Source of the DNA: an uncultured Bacteroidota bacterium
GTDB lineage: Bacteria > Bacteroidota > Bacteroidia > JADZBD01
DNA length: 23,973 nucleotides
Assembly (NCBI GenBank): GCA_937924855.1
Contig: CALEYQ010000075.1
Coordinates: 1-23,973, forward strand
Direction of reading: 5' to 3'
Below are positions 6,989 to 14,899 of this stretch, piece after piece. The stretch's first letter is position 1, and every line of letters starts with the position of its first letter. The notes beneath the pieces were generated by a model that saw nothing but the letters and a program-made list of their open reading frames with translations, ran no database searches and had not been told where the DNA came from. Position numbers and translations under genes: made by a program.

Positions 6989-8526
6989 GCAAGCTTAATT
7001 TGTTTTTCTTTTAGAAAAGCCTCCCATGCTTCGAGATTTTTCTTTTTTAACACTCTTGGAAACTTGTTTTGACCGCCTAATTTACCTTTTTGTTCCATGA
7101 ATTGATAAAAAAAGGAACTCGGGTGAACATAAACCAACACATCTTTGAGTGCGGCAATTCTTTCCACCCGGTAATCGTCGTTTAATATTTTTAAATGGTA
7201 ATCTATCCTTTCCTTTAATACGGTTGGGTCAACCGGATCATCCGTTCCTATGTGCCAGCGATGGGCAAACATTTTTTCATACGGAATACCACATACCGTA
7301 AATTCACGGATATCAATATTCAGTTCTTCGGCCACTGTTCTTATGGCCCGGTTCATATTGTCCTGTGATAAATGTTCTCCGCAAAGCGAAAGAAAGTGTT
7401 TGGTGCGACCGGTAATTATGATTTCCTGATTTTCCAGCGCAACAAATTTTATAGTATCACCAATCAGGTATCGCCATGCCCCGGAACAAGTTGAAAGAAG
7501 TAAGGCATATTCCTTATTTTCCTCCACCTCATTAAGAAAATGTCCTTTCGCCTGAGGAAGCATATTCCCGTCCTCGTCAAAATTATCTTCATTAAAGGGG
7601 ACGAATTCGAAAAAAATTCCATTATCCGTAACTAAGCGCATGCCCTTCGCATCAGGGTGGTCCTGATAGGCAATAAATCCTTCCGAAGCTAGGTAAGTTT
7701 CCAGATAGACAATGGGTTTGCCGAGCAATTTTTCGAAGCCCGTTTTGTAGGGCTCAAGAGAAACACCGCCATGCACATAAACCCTGAGATTGGGCCAAAG
7801 CTCATGGATGTGTTTAAGCTTGTACCGGTCAATTATTTTTTCAATTAAAATCTGAATCCAGGCAGGAACACCGCAGATTACGGAAATGTCCCAACCGGGG
7901 GCGTTTTTTACAATTTCTTCCAGTTTGGAGGTCCAGTCGCGCTCTTTCGAAATTCGTTTTCCGGGTTTATAAAAGTGCTGGAACCAAAAGGGGATTTGCC
8001 CGGTAGTAATCCCGCTTAAATCTCCCTCGAAATAGGTGCCGTTGAAGTTCAAATGCGTGCTTCCCCCAATCATAAGGATTCCTTTTTCGTAATGTTCGTC
8101 AGGAAAGGGATAATAAGATTGGGTAAGAACCTGCCGTACCGAAGTTTTTTGAATGGCTCTAAGCATTTCACGGGTAACCGGAATGTATTTGCTTGAGGCC
8201 TCACTGGTTCCGGATGAAAGCGCAAAGTATTTTACTTTTCCGGGCCAGGTAACAAAGGCTTCCCCGTTAAGGGTCCTGTACCACCAGTTTTTAAAAATGG
8301 TATTGTAGTCGTGGGTAGGAACCGTATTGCGGAATGCCTCCAGGAATTTTTTCTCATTCAGAATTTTGGAAAATCCGTAATGTTCTCCAAAGGCGGTATA
8401 TTCTGCTTTCTGTAGGAGTTTTCTGAGGGTTCTTTTTTGCTGGAGAAAGGCATTTTTTGGCCCGGGTCGGGGAATTTTTTTGCCCAGCCGTATGGTATGT
8501 TTCAGTATGGATCCGAGCAATGCCAA
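6985..8526 (-). CDS. GH3-family acyl-adenylating enzyme
   Basis: 513 residues. GH3 proteins, known from plant hormone conjugation, adenylate a carboxylic acid and can transfer it to an amino acid. The three ATP/AMP motifs are visible: SSGTS (104-108), YLETYLASEG (274-283) and WRYLIGD (351-357), followed by GRTKHFLSLCGEHLS (373-387), which leads into the mobile C-terminal domain. The start is TTG at 8526; the codon just before is an in-frame TGA, and the next in-frame ATG is over 100 codons downstream, past motif I, so a non-ATG start is required. A one-mismatch -7 element (TTAATTTG, 8547-8554) lies 20 bases upstream. The natural substrate of bacterial GH3 proteins is unclear. Coupled to a LysE exporter. 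Confidence 0.88.
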   Translation of the reverse strand: MALLGSILKHTIRLGKKIPRPGPKNAFLQQKRTLRKLLQKAEYTAFGEHYGFSKILNEKKFLEAFRNTVPTHDYNTIFKNWWYRTLNGEAFVTWPGKVKYFALSSGTSEASSKYIPVTREMLRAIQKTSVRQVLTQSYYPFPDEHYEKGILMIGGSTHLNFNGTYFEGDLSGITTGQIPFWFQHFYKPGKRISKERDWTSKLEEIVKNAPGWDISVICGVPAWIQILIEKIIDRYKLKHIHELWPNLRVYVHGGVSLEPYKTGFEKLLGKPIVYLETYLASEGFIAYQDHPDAKGMRLVTDNGIFFEFVPFNEDNFDEDGNMLPQAKGHFLNEVEENKEYALLLSTCSGAWRYLIGDTIKFVALENQEIIITGRTKHFLSLCGEHLSQDNMNRAIRTVAEELNIDIREFTVCGIPYEKMFAHRWHIGTDDPVDPTVLKERIDYHLKILNDDYRVERIAALKDVLVYVHPSSFFYQFMEQKGKLGGQNKFPRVLKKKNLEAWEAFLKEKQIKLA

Positions 8527-8597
8527 TCAGCGAAATATTTCTGGATCAAATTAATAAAAAAATACCGAGGAACTAAGAGTGAAGAGGGAGTGGCGGA

Positions 8598-9338
8598 TCA
8601 TTGTTTTTTTTCACTTGCCAGGTTTCCCTTTACAAAAAGCTGCTCAGCTATCAGTTTTCCGGTCTCATCATATACCAGCCATTTTCCATCTTTCTGATAA
8701 TCGCCTGCCTTGCTGAAATATACTACGGTGCCCTCCTCTTTTAATTTCCCGTTTTCGTGATACTCTTTCTTTTCATAAATATATTTTTTCGGATTCATCA
8801 GCACAAGAGTAGAGGTGGGCTTACCATCTTCTTCATAAAAATTGCTCTTGATAAATCTGCCGTTTTTGTCAAACTCTTCCTCAAATTCTATTTTTCCGTT
8901 TTCGTAATAATCGGTTTCCTTAATAACATTACCATTGCTGTAAACGATTTCTGATCTGACCTGGCCGTTTTTATAATAATTAATCATAGTGGCTTTCAGG
9001 TAATCGCTTTTGAACATTCTTTCCATTTGCCCATTGGCGTAAAAGTTCTGGTAAGTTTTTAAGGTTCCTTCTGCATAATACCCTTTGTGTAGCAACTTCC
9101 CGTTTTCATAATAATCTTCATACCAGCCGTTGGCAGAGTAGCCTTTTTTGTCGTAGCGGACTGAGTCTCCACCAAGGGCAAAGTTGAGCTTTTCGTACAT
9201 GGTTATTCCATAGGTTGAATCGTACCTTACCTTATTTTCCGGATAAATGTCGGCCTTTTTCACCTGAGCATAAACCAGGTTTTCCTTTCCCGGGATCAGG
9301 AAAAAAAGTATAAGAATTATGCGAAGCAAAAATTTCAT
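8598..9338 (-). CDS. Secreted MORN-like (YwqK-type) repeat protein
   Basis: 246 residues. The first about 25 residues (FLLRIILILFFLIPGKENLVYAQ) are a signal peptide with no lipobox cysteine. The rest is a series of about 20-residue repeats built on Y.NG.....Y (DYYENGKLLHKGYY, FYANGQMERMF, YYKNGQVRSEIVYSNG, DYYENGKIEFEEEF, EYHENGKLKEEG, YDETGKLIAEQLF), the MORN_2/YwqK pattern. Databases often name such proteins antitoxin YwqK, but no toxin gene is nearby, and the signal peptide argues for an envelope role. The ATG overlaps the trxB stop by one base (TAATG), so the two are probably one operon. Confidence 0.82.
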   Translation of the reverse strand: MKFLLRIILILFFLIPGKENLVYAQVKKADIYPENKVRYDSTYGITMYEKLNFALGGDSVRYDKKGYSANGWYEDYYENGKLLHKGYYAEGTLKTYQNFYANGQMERMFKSDYLKATMINYYKNGQVRSEIVYSNGNVIKETDYYENGKIEFEEEFDKNGRFIKSNFYEEDGKPTSTLVLMNPKKYIYEKKEYHENGKLKEEGTVVYFSKAGDYQKDGKWLVYDETGKLIAEQLFVKGNLASEKKQ

Positions 9339-10288
9339 TAGTGAATTCCTTTTTCGGCCAGGTATCGTTCAGCGTCTAAAGCTGCCATGCATCCGGTGCC
9401 TGCAGCAGTTACTGCCTGACGATAAATTTTATCCTGGGCATCACCCGAGGCAAAAACCCCCGGTATATTTGTTTTGGTGGTTCCCGGTTTGGTAATAATA
9501 TATCCCTGAGGGTCAAGATCGAGCCAGCCCTTAAAAATGTCGGTATTGGGTTTGTGTCCAATCGCCACAAAAAAACCGGTAACGGTAATTGTTTTTTCCT
9601 CTCCTGATTTTACATTTTTGATTTTCACTCCTTCAACGGCTTTTTCTCCCAGCACCTCCAGGGTTTCCGAGTTCCATAATATTTCAATGTTTTTAGTGTT
9701 TATGACGCGGTGTTGCATGGCTTTGGAAGCCCTTAATTCATCCCTTCGTACGATCATGAATACTTTAGTGCATAATTTTGCAAGGTAACTTGCCTCTTCA
9801 CAGGCAGTATCGCCCCCACCTACGATGGCTACATTTTGTCCCCTGTAAAAAAAGCCGTCACAAACAGCACAGGCAGAAACCCCGGAGCCATTTAAACGGT
9901 GTTTTTGTTCGGAAGGCAGGCCAAGCCATTTGGCTGAAGCCCCGGTGCTGATAATAATGGTATCGGCACTGATATCAGTGGTGTCATCTACCCTGACTTT
10001 ATGAACAGGTCCTGAAAAATCAACTTTGGTAACCATTCCAAACCGGACATCGGTCTTAAAGCGTTCGGCTTGCTTTTTAAAGTCTTCCATCATAACCGGC
10101 CCCTGAACACCTTCGGGATACCCCGGATAGTTTTCTACTTCGGTGGTTGTGGTTAGCTGGCCCCCGGGTTCTCCACCCATATACATAACCGGCTTAAGGT
10201 CGGCTCTTGCTGCATAAATGGCTGCTGTGTATCCGGCAGGACCACTACCTATTATCAAACATTTAACGTGCTCGGGATTCTCGCTCAT
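9338..10288 (-). CDS. trxB: Thioredoxin-disulfide reductase
   Basis: 316 residues, the usual length. Uses NADPH and FAD to reduce thioredoxin in the cytoplasm. Visible motifs in order: FAD-binding GSGPAG (14-19), redox pair C140 and C143 in CAVCDG, NADPH-binding GGGDTA (157-162), the phosphate-binding RRDELRAS (181-188) and C-terminal FAD motif VFASGDAQD (278-286) with YRQAVTAAGTGCMAALDAERYL. A -7 element at 10310-10317 and an AAAGGA before ATG suggest its own promoter in the 48-base gap after the DUF4249 gene. Translationally coupled to the MORN-like gene. Confidence 0.97.
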   Translation of the reverse strand: MSENPEHVKCLIIGSGPAGYTAAIYAARADLKPVMYMGGEPGGQLTTTTEVENYPGYPEGVQGPVMMEDFKKQAERFKTDVRFGMVTKVDFSGPVHKVRVDDTTDISADTIIISTGASAKWLGLPSEQKHRLNGSGVSACAVCDGFFYRGQNVAIVGGGDTACEEASYLAKLCTKVFMIVRRDELRASKAMQHRVINTKNIEILWNSETLEVLGEKAVEGVKIKNVKSGEEKTITVTGFFVAIGHKPNTDIFKGWLDLDPQGYIITKPGTTKTNIPGVFASGDAQDKIYRQAVTAAGTGCMAALDAERYLAEKGIH

Positions 10289-10309
10289 AAAATTCCTTTA
10301 AATGGGAAA

Positions 10310-10317
10310 CAAATATA
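10310..10317 (-). promoter_or_regulatory. -7 element TATATTTG upstream of trxB
   Basis: Exact TAnnTTTG match on the minus strand, 21 bases before the trxB ATG, in the short gap after the DUF4249 gene. It suggests trxB-MORN is a separate transcription unit. No clear -33. Confidence 0.5.
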
Positions 10318-10336
10318 AGATTTTAAGGGGTAAAAT

Positions 10337-11194
10337 TCAGCGCCGGGAAATAAGGGTATCAATCCAAACCCCGTAGCCCACAAATACTCCCAGAACCTCG
10401 TTCTGAGGGTATAAATTGCTCTTAATTGAGGTGGGTGCGGCAAAGGGGTTCCCATCGCTGAAAAGCGCGGTTTCATAACCCCTGAAGAAAATATAGGCAT
10501 CGCGGTCTATGGTGGTGAATTTCACGGCAATAGTATCTTCTACTTTGAAATACCCCCGTTCCTGATTCAGATCGTCAGGAGCTGAGGAGTTTGGAGCAAT
10601 TCCCCTGTTATAGGCAAAGTCGAAAGTTTGGCCATCGATGAACTTATCATCAAATACAGAGCCCAGTGGGGGAATAAAATCGGCATCTTTGTTTAAACGC
10701 TTGGCAAACCAACGGTAATTTTGACCCTGTCCCGGAGGGTCGCTTAAAATGGCCCAGACAAAACCCAAAGAATCGAGAGTTTCCTGCGCTTTGAACCAAA
10801 TTGAGTCAAGGGGAACCGGAGGTGGAATTCGGGTACTTCCAAAATATGTTTTTCCCTCTGCCACTACATTCAGCGTGTAATACCGGTTCACGATTCCGGT
10901 GAGGTTTCCGGTGTAGAACCCGAACCCGAGATGGGTCAGCGTGTCGATCGTTATTCCATCATTAATGGTTACAAAGGCGTTGGTAACCAGAAAATTCGAA
11001 AGGTTGTTAAAATCAAAGGAGCCAAAGTACGGGGCATTTTTGGTGATAAACACAAGAGGTTTTCCGTTTTGCTCAATTCGGGCATCAATGCAAATCTTTG
11101 GGGTGTATTCAGGTAGCTCCACATCTACACTTTTGGTGCAGGAAGAAAGGAAGATCAGGATTCCGGGAATGAATAAGCCAATAATTTTTTTCAT
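10337..11194 (-). CDS. DUF4249 lipoprotein, partner of TonB receptor
   Basis: 285 residues from ATG 11194; a TTG two codons earlier is possible but less likely. The start MKKIIGLFIPGILIFLSSC contains a lipobox (LSSC), so the mature protein is a lipoprotein with Cys19 as anchor. The sequence VDVELPEYTPKICIDARIEQNGKPLVFITKNAPYF and the middle and C-terminal parts fit DUF4249, a Bacteroidota family found after TonB-dependent receptors. The ATG is 2 bases after the stop of the receptor gene. By analogy with SusC/SusD it may be a surface-exposed subunit of the receptor, but the role is not established. Confidence 0.85.
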   Translation of the reverse strand: MKKIIGLFIPGILIFLSSCTKSVDVELPEYTPKICIDARIEQNGKPLVFITKNAPYFGSFDFNNLSNFLVTNAFVTINDGITIDTLTHLGFGFYTGNLTGIVNRYYTLNVVAEGKTYFGSTRIPPPVPLDSIWFKAQETLDSLGFVWAILSDPPGQGQNYRWFAKRLNKDADFIPPLGSVFDDKFIDGQTFDFAYNRGIAPNSSAPDDLNQERGYFKVEDTIAVKFTTIDRDAYIFFRGYETALFSDGNPFAAPTSIKSNLYPQNEVLGVFVGYGVWIDTLISRR

Positions 11195-11196
11195 AC

Positions 11197-13662
11197 TCAA
11201 AATTTAAAATTCCAGGTTACACTTGGCAAAATGGGAAACAGACTTACCTGTTTGGCTCCAATTTGCAGATTTCCTTCATAAATAGATCCACTGGTTTCAA
11301 AGTAAATGAAGTAAGGATTGTAACGATTGTATGCATTAAAAACACTGAAGTTCCAGCTTGTTTCCATTACTTTTTTCTTTTGGAACCAAATTTCCTCGGT
11401 AAGGGTTTTCCCCTTTTTTGTATACCTTTTTTCCAGGCGGCGTTTTTTTCTGTTTTCTTTTTTTACGTGATCAGGATAAAGTGTGGCTGAAACATCGAGG
11501 CGATGGTAAGGTTTGAACCGGTAAGAGTTTCGTTCGCCGAATTCACTCACCATATTCCCTTCTATTAGATAAAAGGCAACCGGAAGTGTAGCCGCATTTC
11601 CGGTGGCATATACCCATACAACTGAAAAGGTCCATTTTTTATTGTAATCGTAACTCGTTACCACCGATACGTCGTGCCTGCGATCATATTTGGCCGGGAA
11701 TTCTTTGCCGAAATTTATTTCGGGAAATTCCCTGTAGGTCCAGCTTAGGGTGTAGCCAATCCAACCGTGGAATTTTCCATATCTCTTTTTCAGGAAAAGT
11801 TCCGCCCCATACGACCAGCCATTTCCGAAGGTGAAACTGTTATCGGGATTGTCTTTTACGTTGTCTTCAGGCTGGGCTCCTTCTTTATATTCAACCTGAT
11901 TCTTCATGTCTTTGTAATAGACTTCGAGCGAGGTTTCAAACATGTCTTTTCTGAAATTCCGGAAGTAACCCACGGCATATTGGTTCCCAATTTGGGGTTT
12001 TATTAATTCGGTACTTGGCATCCATACATCGGTGGGTAGCGAGACCGAAGAAAGGGAGGCCAAATGGATATACTGAAGGTTTCTTGTGTATCCGGCTTTG
12101 AAGGAAGAGTTTTCCGTCAGGATCCAGCGCATGGAAATACGGGGTTCGGGTCCCCCGTAATTAATGACTTTTTCTCCGCGGCGGTATTCCACGCTATCCA
12201 TAATTTTCCCCTGTTGATCTTTTATATACCTTTTGAATGGGCCCACCTGGGTGAAGTTAGAATACCGAATCCCTGCGTTTATTTTTATAAGGTCGGTCAC
12301 CTCCCAGTCGTCGCTGACATAAATGGCGGCATCGTGGGCGTATAGTTTAACCACATCGCCCAGGTTAAATTCAACCTCGCCGGATCGGGCAGTGGCATTG
12401 GTGGGAGTGAAGGTGTGGAAAATATAGTTGGAACCGAAGTTAATCTTGTGGTTTGGATTTGGGAAATAGGTAAGGTCAACTTTTCCGTTAAAGTCCCTGA
12501 TGCCGCTGAATAAGCGGAACTCAAACTGACTTTGGGTGGCACGCAGTTCAAAGGTATAATTGGAAAAAATTAATGAAGTATTCATGAAAAGTTTGTCATT
12601 GAAAAGGTGGTTCCACCGCAGTGATCCGGTGCTGTTTCCCCAGGGAATTTCTGTTTTAAAACCCAGGTTCTTATCGTTAAATACAAAAATGTCGCGACCG
12701 AAATAACCGCTTAGAAACAATCGGTCTTTGTCGGAAATCCGGTAATTAAGTTTGGTGTTCAGGTCATAAAAATAGTAGCGTGTGCCCGAAAAGGGAGAAT
12801 CTTTTTTGAAAAAGGGTTTGGCTAAAACATCTATATAAGTTCTGCGTCCGGATATGATAAAGGAACTGGTATCCACTTTTATGGGGCCCTGAACGGTAAA
12901 GCGGCTGGCCACATTTCCAATACCTCCCTCCATAATATATTTCTTGTTGTTTCCTTCCTTCATGCTGATGTCGAGCACAGAGGAAAGCCTGCCACCGTAT
13001 TGGGCGGGCATGCTTCCTTTGATCAGGTTTACATCTTTTACGGCATCGCCGTTAAACACTGAGAAAAAGCCAAACAAATGACTGGCATTGTATACTACTG
13101 CCTCATCCAAAAGGATAAGGTTTTGGTCAGGGCCTCCTCCTCTTACGTAAAAACCGGCATTTCCATCTCCGGCAGACTGGATGCCGGGCAACAATTGTAT
13201 CGTTTTCAATATATCCACCTCGCCCATAAAGGCAGGGAGGGTTTTAATCTGCTCAACCTGAATGTTAAAGGTACCCATTTCAGTGCCCTTAACATTCTGA
13301 TCCACTTTTTCGCCTACAATCTCTACTTCTCCACCCACAATGGCTGCATCTTTCAGCGATAAATTAAGCCTGATGTCTTTGTCGAGCTTGATGGGAATAT
13401 TCCGGTCTTCATACCCGATAAAAGAAATCAGCAGGGTGTAATTCCCTTCATCCAGGGTGATAGAATAAAAGCCATATTGGTTGGCAATTACCCCTTTTTT
13501 AATTTCTAAAACATAAACATTGGCCCCCAGAAGGGCTTCCCCACTGGATTCCTCCTTTATGTAGCCACTGATGGTGAATTTCTTTGCATCCGGTTTTTTC
13601 TCCTGGCCCCAGAGGGAAAGGGAGAAAAAAAGGCCAAGAAAGCAGCTGATTGTCCGAACCAT
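11197..13662 (-). CDS. TonB-dependent receptor with carboxypeptidase-like N-terminal domain
   Basis: 821 residues from ATG 13662; a TTG at 13680 overlaps the -7 element and is rejected. Signal peptide MVRTISCFLGLFFSLSLWGQ. Residues of about 27-110 are a CarboxypepD_reg-like beta-sandwich (ISGYIKEESSGEALLGANVYV, NQYGFYSITLDEGNYTLLISFIGYED). A plug domain follows (TLPAFMGEVDILKTIQLLPGI, GFYVRGGGPDQNLILLDEA, PAQYGGRLSSVLDI), then a beta barrel ending in aromatic F at the C-terminus (SVTWNFKF). It transports a ligand across the outer membrane using TonB energy. Not SusC-like: it is shorter and paired with DUF4249, not SusD. Ligand unknown. Confidence 0.94.
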   Translation of the reverse strand: MVRTISCFLGLFFSLSLWGQEKKPDAKKFTISGYIKEESSGEALLGANVYVLEIKKGVIANQYGFYSITLDEGNYTLLISFIGYEDRNIPIKLDKDIRLNLSLKDAAIVGGEVEIVGEKVDQNVKGTEMGTFNIQVEQIKTLPAFMGEVDILKTIQLLPGIQSAGDGNAGFYVRGGGPDQNLILLDEAVVYNASHLFGFFSVFNGDAVKDVNLIKGSMPAQYGGRLSSVLDISMKEGNNKKYIMEGGIGNVASRFTVQGPIKVDTSSFIISGRRTYIDVLAKPFFKKDSPFSGTRYYFYDLNTKLNYRISDKDRLFLSGYFGRDIFVFNDKNLGFKTEIPWGNSTGSLRWNHLFNDKLFMNTSLIFSNYTFELRATQSQFEFRLFSGIRDFNGKVDLTYFPNPNHKINFGSNYIFHTFTPTNATARSGEVEFNLGDVVKLYAHDAAIYVSDDWEVTDLIKINAGIRYSNFTQVGPFKRYIKDQQGKIMDSVEYRRGEKVINYGGPEPRISMRWILTENSSFKAGYTRNLQYIHLASLSSVSLPTDVWMPSTELIKPQIGNQYAVGYFRNFRKDMFETSLEVYYKDMKNQVEYKEGAQPEDNVKDNPDNSFTFGNGWSYGAELFLKKRYGKFHGWIGYTLSWTYREFPEINFGKEFPAKYDRRHDVSVVTSYDYNKKWTFSVVWVYATGNAATLPVAFYLIEGNMVSEFGERNSYRFKPYHRLDVSATLYPDHVKKENRKKRRLEKRYTKKGKTLTEEIWFQKKKVMETSWNFSVFNAYNRYNPYFIYFETSGSIYEGNLQIGAKQVSLFPILPSVTWNFKF

Positions 13663-13677
13663 AAAAAATCTGAACGA

Positions 13678-13685
13678 CAAAATTA
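13678..13685 (-). promoter_or_regulatory. -7 element TAATTTTG upstream of TonB receptor
   Basis: Exact TAnnTTTG match on the minus strand, 15 bases before ATG 13662. It overlaps the alternative TTG start at 13680, which supports the ATG. Its -33 region would fall inside the divergent promoter of the next gene. Confidence 0.55.
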
Positions 13686-13716
13686 GGAATTAGTTTACGG
13701 GAATGTAATTATCCTT

Positions 13717-13724
13717 TAAATTTG
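13717..13724 (+). promoter_or_regulatory. -7 element TAAATTTG upstream of TapB-like gene
   Basis: Exact TAnnTTTG match 11 bases before ATG 13736, with TTTA at 13694-13697 as a near -33 match at 19-base spacing. This is the best-formed promoter in the window. A run of nine A (13728-13736) ends in the A of the start codon, so the leader is about 6-7 A-rich bases. Confidence 0.65.
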
Positions 13725-13735
13725 GCGAAAAAAAA

Positions 13736-14440
13736 ATGAAAAGACTATCCTGTCTTGTATTTGGGCTTGTTTTTTTAGGTTCTGTTGCCTTTAAGCCAAA
13801 TGCAGCCGATTGCCAACCCTATTATCCGATAAAAGAGGGTACTGTTTTAACGCTTACTTCATTTAATGATAAGAATAAAGAAACGGGCTCGGTGGTTCAA
13901 ACCCTTAAATCGGTAAAGAGTATTCCGGGTGGTATTGAAATTCAGGCCTCTTCCGAGTCGTTCAACGATAAGGGTAAATCTCTGGCTACATCCGATTTTT
14001 TGGCCAAATGTGTTGACGGGGTGTTTTATCTGGACATGAAAAATTTTGTTTCCGGGGAGCAAATGGCCGGGTTTCAGAATATGGAAATGAAAGTTGAGTC
14101 TGAGTCTATTGATATCCCATCAAACCCCACCGTGGGTCAGGAATTAAAAAACGGATTTGTGAATATCACTGCAACTTCCCCCGGATCAACCTTGAATTTA
14201 ATGAAACTCAGGGTAGATATTTCCAATCGTAAGGTTGAAGCTATCGAGTCCATTACCACTCCCGCAGGAACCTTTAATTGTGTAAAAATTTCCTGTGATG
14301 TTGAAACAGCTACCTTTTTCAAGGTAAGAGCAAAATCTGTTGAGTGGGTTTCCAAAGAGTACGGAACGGTTCGCAGTGAGTCCTACAACTCTAAAGGAAA
14401 ATTAACCGGGTATTCCGTTCTTTCTTCCGTAAAAAAGTAA
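13736..14440 (+). CDS. TapB/DUF3108-like envelope protein
   Basis: 234 residues. Signal peptide MKRLSCLVFGLVFLGSVAFKPNA, then DCQPYYPIKEGTVLTLTSFNDKNKETG, a phrase typical of Bacteroidota proteins annotated TapB or DUF3108-like. The remainder is a predicted all-beta fold with ESITTPAGTFNCVKISCDVE and KSVEWVSKEYGTVRSESYNSKGKLTGYSVL, both usual in the family (a pattern also seen in lipoprotein-like DUF3108 proteins). Probably periplasmic or outer-membrane associated; function unknown. The same reading frame continues, after TAA-GCC, into the NUDIX gene. Confidence 0.75.
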   Translation: MKRLSCLVFGLVFLGSVAFKPNAADCQPYYPIKEGTVLTLTSFNDKNKETGSVVQTLKSVKSIPGGIEIQASSESFNDKGKSLATSDFLAKCVDGVFYLDMKNFVSGEQMAGFQNMEMKVESESIDIPSNPTVGQELKNGFVNITATSPGSTLNLMKLRVDISNRKVEAIESITTPAGTFNCVKISCDVETATFFKVRAKSVEWVSKEYGTVRSESYNSKGKLTGYSVLSSVKK

Positions 14441-14443
14441 GCC

Positions 14444-14899
14444 TTGATTCCCGAAGGCAAATATCCTTTTAATGTCAGGGTTTATGGAATTTGTCTTCAG
14501 GATGGTAAGTGCCTGATTACCGCTGAAAGAATTAAAGGGATTTCGGTAATTAAATTTCCCGGAGGTGGCTTGGAGTACGGGGAAGGCCCTGCGGATTGTA
14601 TTGTCAGGGAGATTCTTGAAGAAACCGGCCTTCGGGCTGAAGTAACCGGTCATTTTTACACCACCGATTTTTTTGTCCCCTCTGCCTTCGGCCCTCATCA
14701 GATTATCAGCATTTATTTTTCCTTTCGTTTGCTTGACCCTGATCCCGGGTTTCCTATATGGAAAGGAGGGGAGGAGTTTTCCGGTATTGGAGAGGGGGAA
14801 GCCAGATATTTTTGGATTCAGCGAAAGGATATTACTCCGGATGTTTTCACCTTTCCCATCGACAAACGGGTAGGGGACTTACTCATGAAGGGAAATTAA
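14444..14899 (+). CDS. NUDIX hydrolase
   Basis: 151 residues. NUDIX enzymes hydrolyse nucleoside diphosphates linked to another group. The full box GX5EX7REUXEEXGU is present at residues 41-63, with G41, E47, R55, E56, E59, E60 and G62. The start is TTG at 14444: TAA of the preceding gene lies in frame two codons upstream, and there is no in-frame ATG before the box. Sits 3 bases after the TapB-like stop in the same frame, so expression probably depends on re-initiation. Its last 21 bases overlap the convergent gene. Substrate unknown. Confidence 0.88.
   Translation: MIPEGKYPFNVRVYGICLQDGKCLITAERIKGISVIKFPGGGLEYGEGPADCIVREILEETGLRAEVTGHFYTTDFFVPSAFGPHQIISIYFSFRLLDPDPGFPIWKGGEEFSGIGEGEARYFWIQRKDITPDVFTFPIDKRVGDLLMKGN

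Noticed and set aside
8598..9338. Toxin-antitoxin system suggested by the YwqK-type repeats
   Set aside because: No toxin gene is adjacent and the protein carries a signal peptide.
13663..13680. Longer start of the TonB receptor at TTG 13680
   Set aside because: It overlaps the -7 element, and the signal peptide begins at ATG 13662.
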